From contig JAJIRX010000779.1 in NCBI GenBank assembly GCA_023853785.1, positions 372,001-436,000 on the forward strand: a stretch of 64,000 nt of DNA, read 5' to 3'. Under the pieces are notes generated by a model. It searched no databases. It was given only the letters and a program-made list of their open reading frames with translations, and was not told where the DNA came from. Made by a program: the position numbers and the translations under genes. Below, one piece after another: positions 60,414-64,000 of the stretch (position 1 is the stretch's first letter; the number at the start of each line of letters is the position of its first letter). The stretch comes from Psilocybe azurescens (Eukaryota > Basidiomycota > Agaricomycetes > Agaricales > Agrocybaceae).

Positions 60414-62196
60414 TCATGACTCCAACACCACTCTCTCTCTTTCCTTGCCCTTCTTCGAAGGCGGTGGGCCAAGGAGGTTTGGCGAACTGGCGGCACCTGT
60501 TGTACCTAATGAGGATAGTCTCCTCGGCGGTCCAGGGTGGGGGTATCCAGTTGGACTTCCTGGTATTGATGTCGTGCTGCTCCGTGGCTGCGCAGGAGTG
60601 GCCTGGGTGGGTGACTCCCCGGCGGCTGCTTCTGTGAGCAGGAACTCCACCCATAGCCGGGAGAAAGACTAACAAAAAGCAATGTGTCAGAGTTGATATC
60701 ACGGTATAGGCATACGAGGCATACCTCTGTTTCATCTGACTTCTCCAGCTCTGACCCGGCACGACTTGGAGAGGTTGTGGTCGAGGTGCGACCCCAGAAC
60801 GATGAGGCTTGAGGTCCCTCGGAAGGATGTATTCGTTGGAGGCCGGCCTTTTCTCGCTCTTGGTCGTTCCATGATAGAATGGAGGCAAGCAACGAAAGCA
60901 TTTCAAAACGTTTACTGTCAGCCCTTGGTGTTGAAAGGAATGAAAGTAAAACGTTTGTGACTAAACGCCTGTCAACATTCATTTCTGTGGAATTCCGTCT
61001 GAGACGCCGGAGGGCTTCCATCAAATGTTCATTTATGATGACAGCTGAGGTGTCTGTCAGAGATTATCATAGAAATCAAAAAGGAGATTAAACCTTCATG
61101 CCGTAGTTTATCAATTTGCAGCTTCTTGTCTTTTATATCCTTTTCCAGTTCCTGGGTACGAGTGATGTTCGCATGAGATTCTTCTAGTTGAAGCTAAGCA
61201 ATGGCAATCAATTTAAATATAACAAGGGCTACTACATAGATGCTTACCTCGGCATTTAGTGCCCTATGTTTATATTCAGCAAGGGATTGGGTGGTCTGTA
61301 ATAATTGCGACTCGTAGTCTTTCACTGCCTGCCGCAGTTCGTGATCTTTGGCTGTTCTGAATTTGTAAAAATGTCTATTTCAGGAAGACAAAAGTTACTC
61401 ACCTGCTTGAAAATCCTGCAGAACAGACTGAAGATTGTCTGCCTTTTCTCTTTCTCTCTCCAATTCCGCTGTGTCTCTGGCTCGGGCGGCAGCCTCCAAT
61501 TCCAGTTCTCGTCTGAGGGCTTCCACTGTAGATCGCGCATCTTCGGATATCGCTTGTTCTTGTAGAGCTGATCGTTCCCATTCATCGCGTTCCATTCGAC
61601 ATCGTTCCAATTCCATTTGAGTTTCGCGCAACTCCTTTTCCCGTTGAATACTCTCCTGAGCATTTTCTTGCAGAACGCGTGTCCGCATGGCGTCAAGTTT
61701 ACTGGAGGCACGTTCGGCCTCTTCGTGAGATGTCATCAACTCTTGCTTCAGCGTTTCTACAGTTGTATTGAGATCGTCCTTTTCTGCCGTCAGCTGTTGC
61801 ACAAGTTGTTCTCGTCGGTCAAGCTCTTCCTATGACATTTAGTGTTATTAACTGTTATGAACATACCAGTCAAGTACCACTTACGGCGTCTTGTTGTAAC
61901 TTGTTGCCCAAAGAGGTACGCATCTGCGTCAATTTGCCCAATAGATTGCGGTATTGCGTCGCCAATTTCTCTTTCTCGTCCTTCGTCCGATCAAGTTCCC
62001 GTTGAAGTCTTTCTATGGAATCATCTGATTCTTCACCATGGTCTGCGCCGTTGCTCTGGTCATGAACGCCATTGGTATCTGGGGGGGTAACGTCGGTATC
62101 CGTGCTGCGTTCGCTGTCAATAGAGGATCTGGACTCCTTCACAAGGTTTTTCACGGAGCCAGAATACGAGCCAGATGACCTATGGGAGTTCGCCAT
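60414..62196 (-). CDS. RUD3: RUD3-like golgin (coiled coil plus GRAB domain)
   Basis: Rud3/GRP1 is a cis-Golgi coiled-coil protein recruited by Arf1 through its GRIP-related Arf-binding (GRAB) domain. Six exons (61885-62196, 61403-61829, 61248-61351, 61094-61193, 60725-61053, 60414-60668) sum to 1527 nt, 508 residues. Residues about 60-310 are heptad-rich coiled coil (IERLQRELDRTKDEKEKLA, TVETLKQELMTSHEEAERA). The GRAB domain follows at about 330-385 (VDRRLVTNVLLSFLSTPRAD, KRFEMLSLLASILSWNDQER). The tail is Pro/Ser-rich and ends KKGKERERVVLES. All junctions phase without correction. The start is the first Met of the open exon. Confidence 0.9.
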
Positions 62197-62584
62197 TCCC
62201 CAATATGGCGCCTAACTGAGGAACGATATTGCAAACGTGGCTCAATGAACAATTGTCCAGACTGACTGAATGAGTTCTCAGTTGATGAGCGGACCTGGAC
62301 CACCGTGTCGTCGTGCATGGTCACGTGAATGGGACCTGAAGTTAATCTCTGTCCAGTGTCTCTACCTTTACCTTGGTATCAGCCATTTCCACCAAAATTT
62401 AGACGGTTGTTTAATCGTCTACGCATACCGGATTCTCCACAGTGAAATAACGGAGTCTATTTTAATTGCACTATTTCAAAATCAGCCCAGGTGGGTCATT
62501 GTATCAATCCTGATTGAGATTATTTAGCTCAACCTCTCTTTCGAACGCACAAAAGGTGTTCGTCAACATTCACCATCTAGCAAC
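62197..62584. promoter_or_regulatory. Short divergent promoter region
   Basis: Only 388 bp separate the starts of the RUD3-like gene (minus) and the F-box gene (plus), so the promoter is probably shared. Confidence 0.5.
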
Positions 62585-64000
62585 ATGCTCCATTCTCCGA
62601 TGTCGCCTATAAACCTACAAACCTTGCCAATCGAAATTACATGCCATATATTCAGCAGTTTGGAAATGCATGATCTCCTTGCATGCTCTCTGGTTAGCCA
62701 TTAACAATTGTCCATCTCCTACGTTATAATTTGCTCATTTTGCCCAGGTCACGAAACATTTTCAAAGGATCATTCAAAACTCTTCACAGCTACAGTACGC
62801 CATTGAGCTAGGAAGATACCGTATGGTACCATTACTTCCAGCGTCCGTCGGACCCTCCTTTTCCACACGTCTAAGCTTGCTACGAGATCGCGAAAGAGCG
62901 TGGAAATACATGAATTGGAAGAAAAAGTACACGCTGAAGCTTCCCCCTACTGGATCCGTTTACGAATTTGTTGGGGGTCTGTATGGGAATGGAAGAGAAG
63001 ATGCCAGCCGGACGACAGCATCCATCTCTTTTCTGGAACTCCCTACAACAGACATACCAGGAATGGACCAGTCAGCGGATGAATTGCAAATGTGGACTCA
63101 TTCCATGGGAGACATAGTCATTGTCGACTTTACCATGGACCCTTCTCAGGACCTCCTCGTTCTTGTGGCATTAGCACCTCCAGAGTGAGCCTTCACCTTA
63201 TCACATATAACACTCTACTTACGTATCACAGATCAAAATACCTTTACGAACTCCACCTTCGCTCTATAAAAACCAATCAACCACATCCTAAAGCTCCGGT
63301 TTCCGTTTTATCTTGCTTACGCAAACCGTCTACTCATACACAAACTTCCGACGTCATTGCTGCTGTCCGAGTCCAAGTCGCGGGAATCTACTTGCCCTTC
63401 TTATCAAAGAATCTTTCGAGGGTGATAGTGCCCACTTGGAAATATGGAATTGGGAGAGTAATCCTCATTTTTCGGTGTGTCCCCATTTCGACTCCTTTGC
63501 TGTCCTGGTACTGATTATCATTTCTTATCAGTGTGCTATGGGTCGTTCGGACGGAATCGACGACTTTACTTTCTTAACTCAAGAATCATTTCTTCTTGTC
63601 CTACCTCCAGGCCAATTCGAAGTGTACACATTCACACATTGCACAACTTCTAGCACAAGTCCTGTCTTACGTGCCACCTATTTATTCCCGCCCTTATCCG
63701 AAGGCTATATGTATTGGTACATTTCCATGAGCAGTAATCCCGCTCCTGGCTACGTGCCACATAGCCCAACCGATCCGCGCAGCAAATCAACCATACCCGG
63801 GCAAGGAAAGCAGATTTATTACCCTCGCCCAGACGAACGCATCCATGCCTGTTGTCTTTACATCTTCAACCCGACCAGAGAAGAAGCTCATCAAGTTCAC
63901 TCTTTCGTATTCTTTTGAATTTACGAATGCTCATCGATCCACTCGCTACATGGGTGAACATGCCTCTATCTCACGTACCTCCACGCTATCCATCACCCAA
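62585..64000 (+). CDS. F-box protein (3' partial)
   Basis: The F-box lies at residues 8-50 (LQTLPIEITCHIFSSLEMHDL, then ACSLVTKHFQRIIQ across the first intron), a typical SCF ubiquitin-ligase adaptor start. The rest is a beta-strand-rich region seen in agaricomycete F-box proteins (DIVIVDFTMDPSQDLLVLVAL, SKYLYELHLRSIKTN, HLEIWNWESNPHF, DDFTFLTQESFLLVLPPGQF), perhaps a propeller that senses substrate. Two homopolymers look one base short: G3 at 63382-63384 and T4 at 63913-63916. Correcting the second removes the apparent stop at 63916-63918 and the frame runs on (NLRMLIDPLATWVNM) to the window edge. Target substrate unknown. Confidence 0.8.

Overview
The window is nuclear DNA from a basidiomycete fungus, most likely an Agaricomycete. 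Genes are dense and cut by many short introns (mostly 45-70 nt, GT-AG with a few GC-AG). The gene content is typical of mushroom-forming fungi: SKN1/KRE6-type GH16 proteins in more than one copy, WW-domain membrane proteins, Het-C, F-box relics and P450s. Gene models below were built by hand splicing and checked by phase arithmetic (exon sums divisible by three).

Layout. 1-1235: end of SEC24. 1.8-18.2 kb: a cell-wall region with three GH16 genes (one secreted/GPI-type, two SKN1/KRE6-type), an ELYS-domain nucleoporin gene, an unknown multi-pass membrane protein and two MITE-like elements. 18.5-21.4 kb: an MFS drug/H+ antiporter whose intron holds a 481-bp snap-back MITE. 21.4-24.4 kb: no gene resolved. 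24.4-37.8 kb: housekeeping and signalling genes: a Fus3/Kss1-type MAP kinase, an NTF2-RRM (G3BP-like) protein, Het-C, a small conserved protein and RPB10 with an overlapping downstream small ORF. 39.7-42.6 kb: a BTG/Tob-like protein and a broken F-box-like gene. 42.4-52.1 kb: a tandem duplication of about 4.4 kb, each copy carrying one WW-domain membrane protein gene. 52.6-59.3 kb: two P450 genes around a decayed F-box/LRR-like gene. 60.4-64.0 kb: RUD3-like Golgi golgin and an F-box protein that runs off the window.

How genes relate. The GH16 genes share a cell-wall beta-glucan role, but no operon logic applies in a fungus. The Fus3-type kinase and Het-C are both linked by family knowledge to mating or self/non-self biology, but their proximity here is only suggestive.

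Caveat on sequence quality. At least seven conserved genes need single-base corrections in homopolymer runs (mostly one base too few) to stay in frame. Corrected exon sums become divisible by three each time, so I read these as consensus errors rather than gene death, except in the F-box-like relics, which look truly degenerate. No virus, toxin, CRISPR array, rRNA or convincing tRNA was seen.
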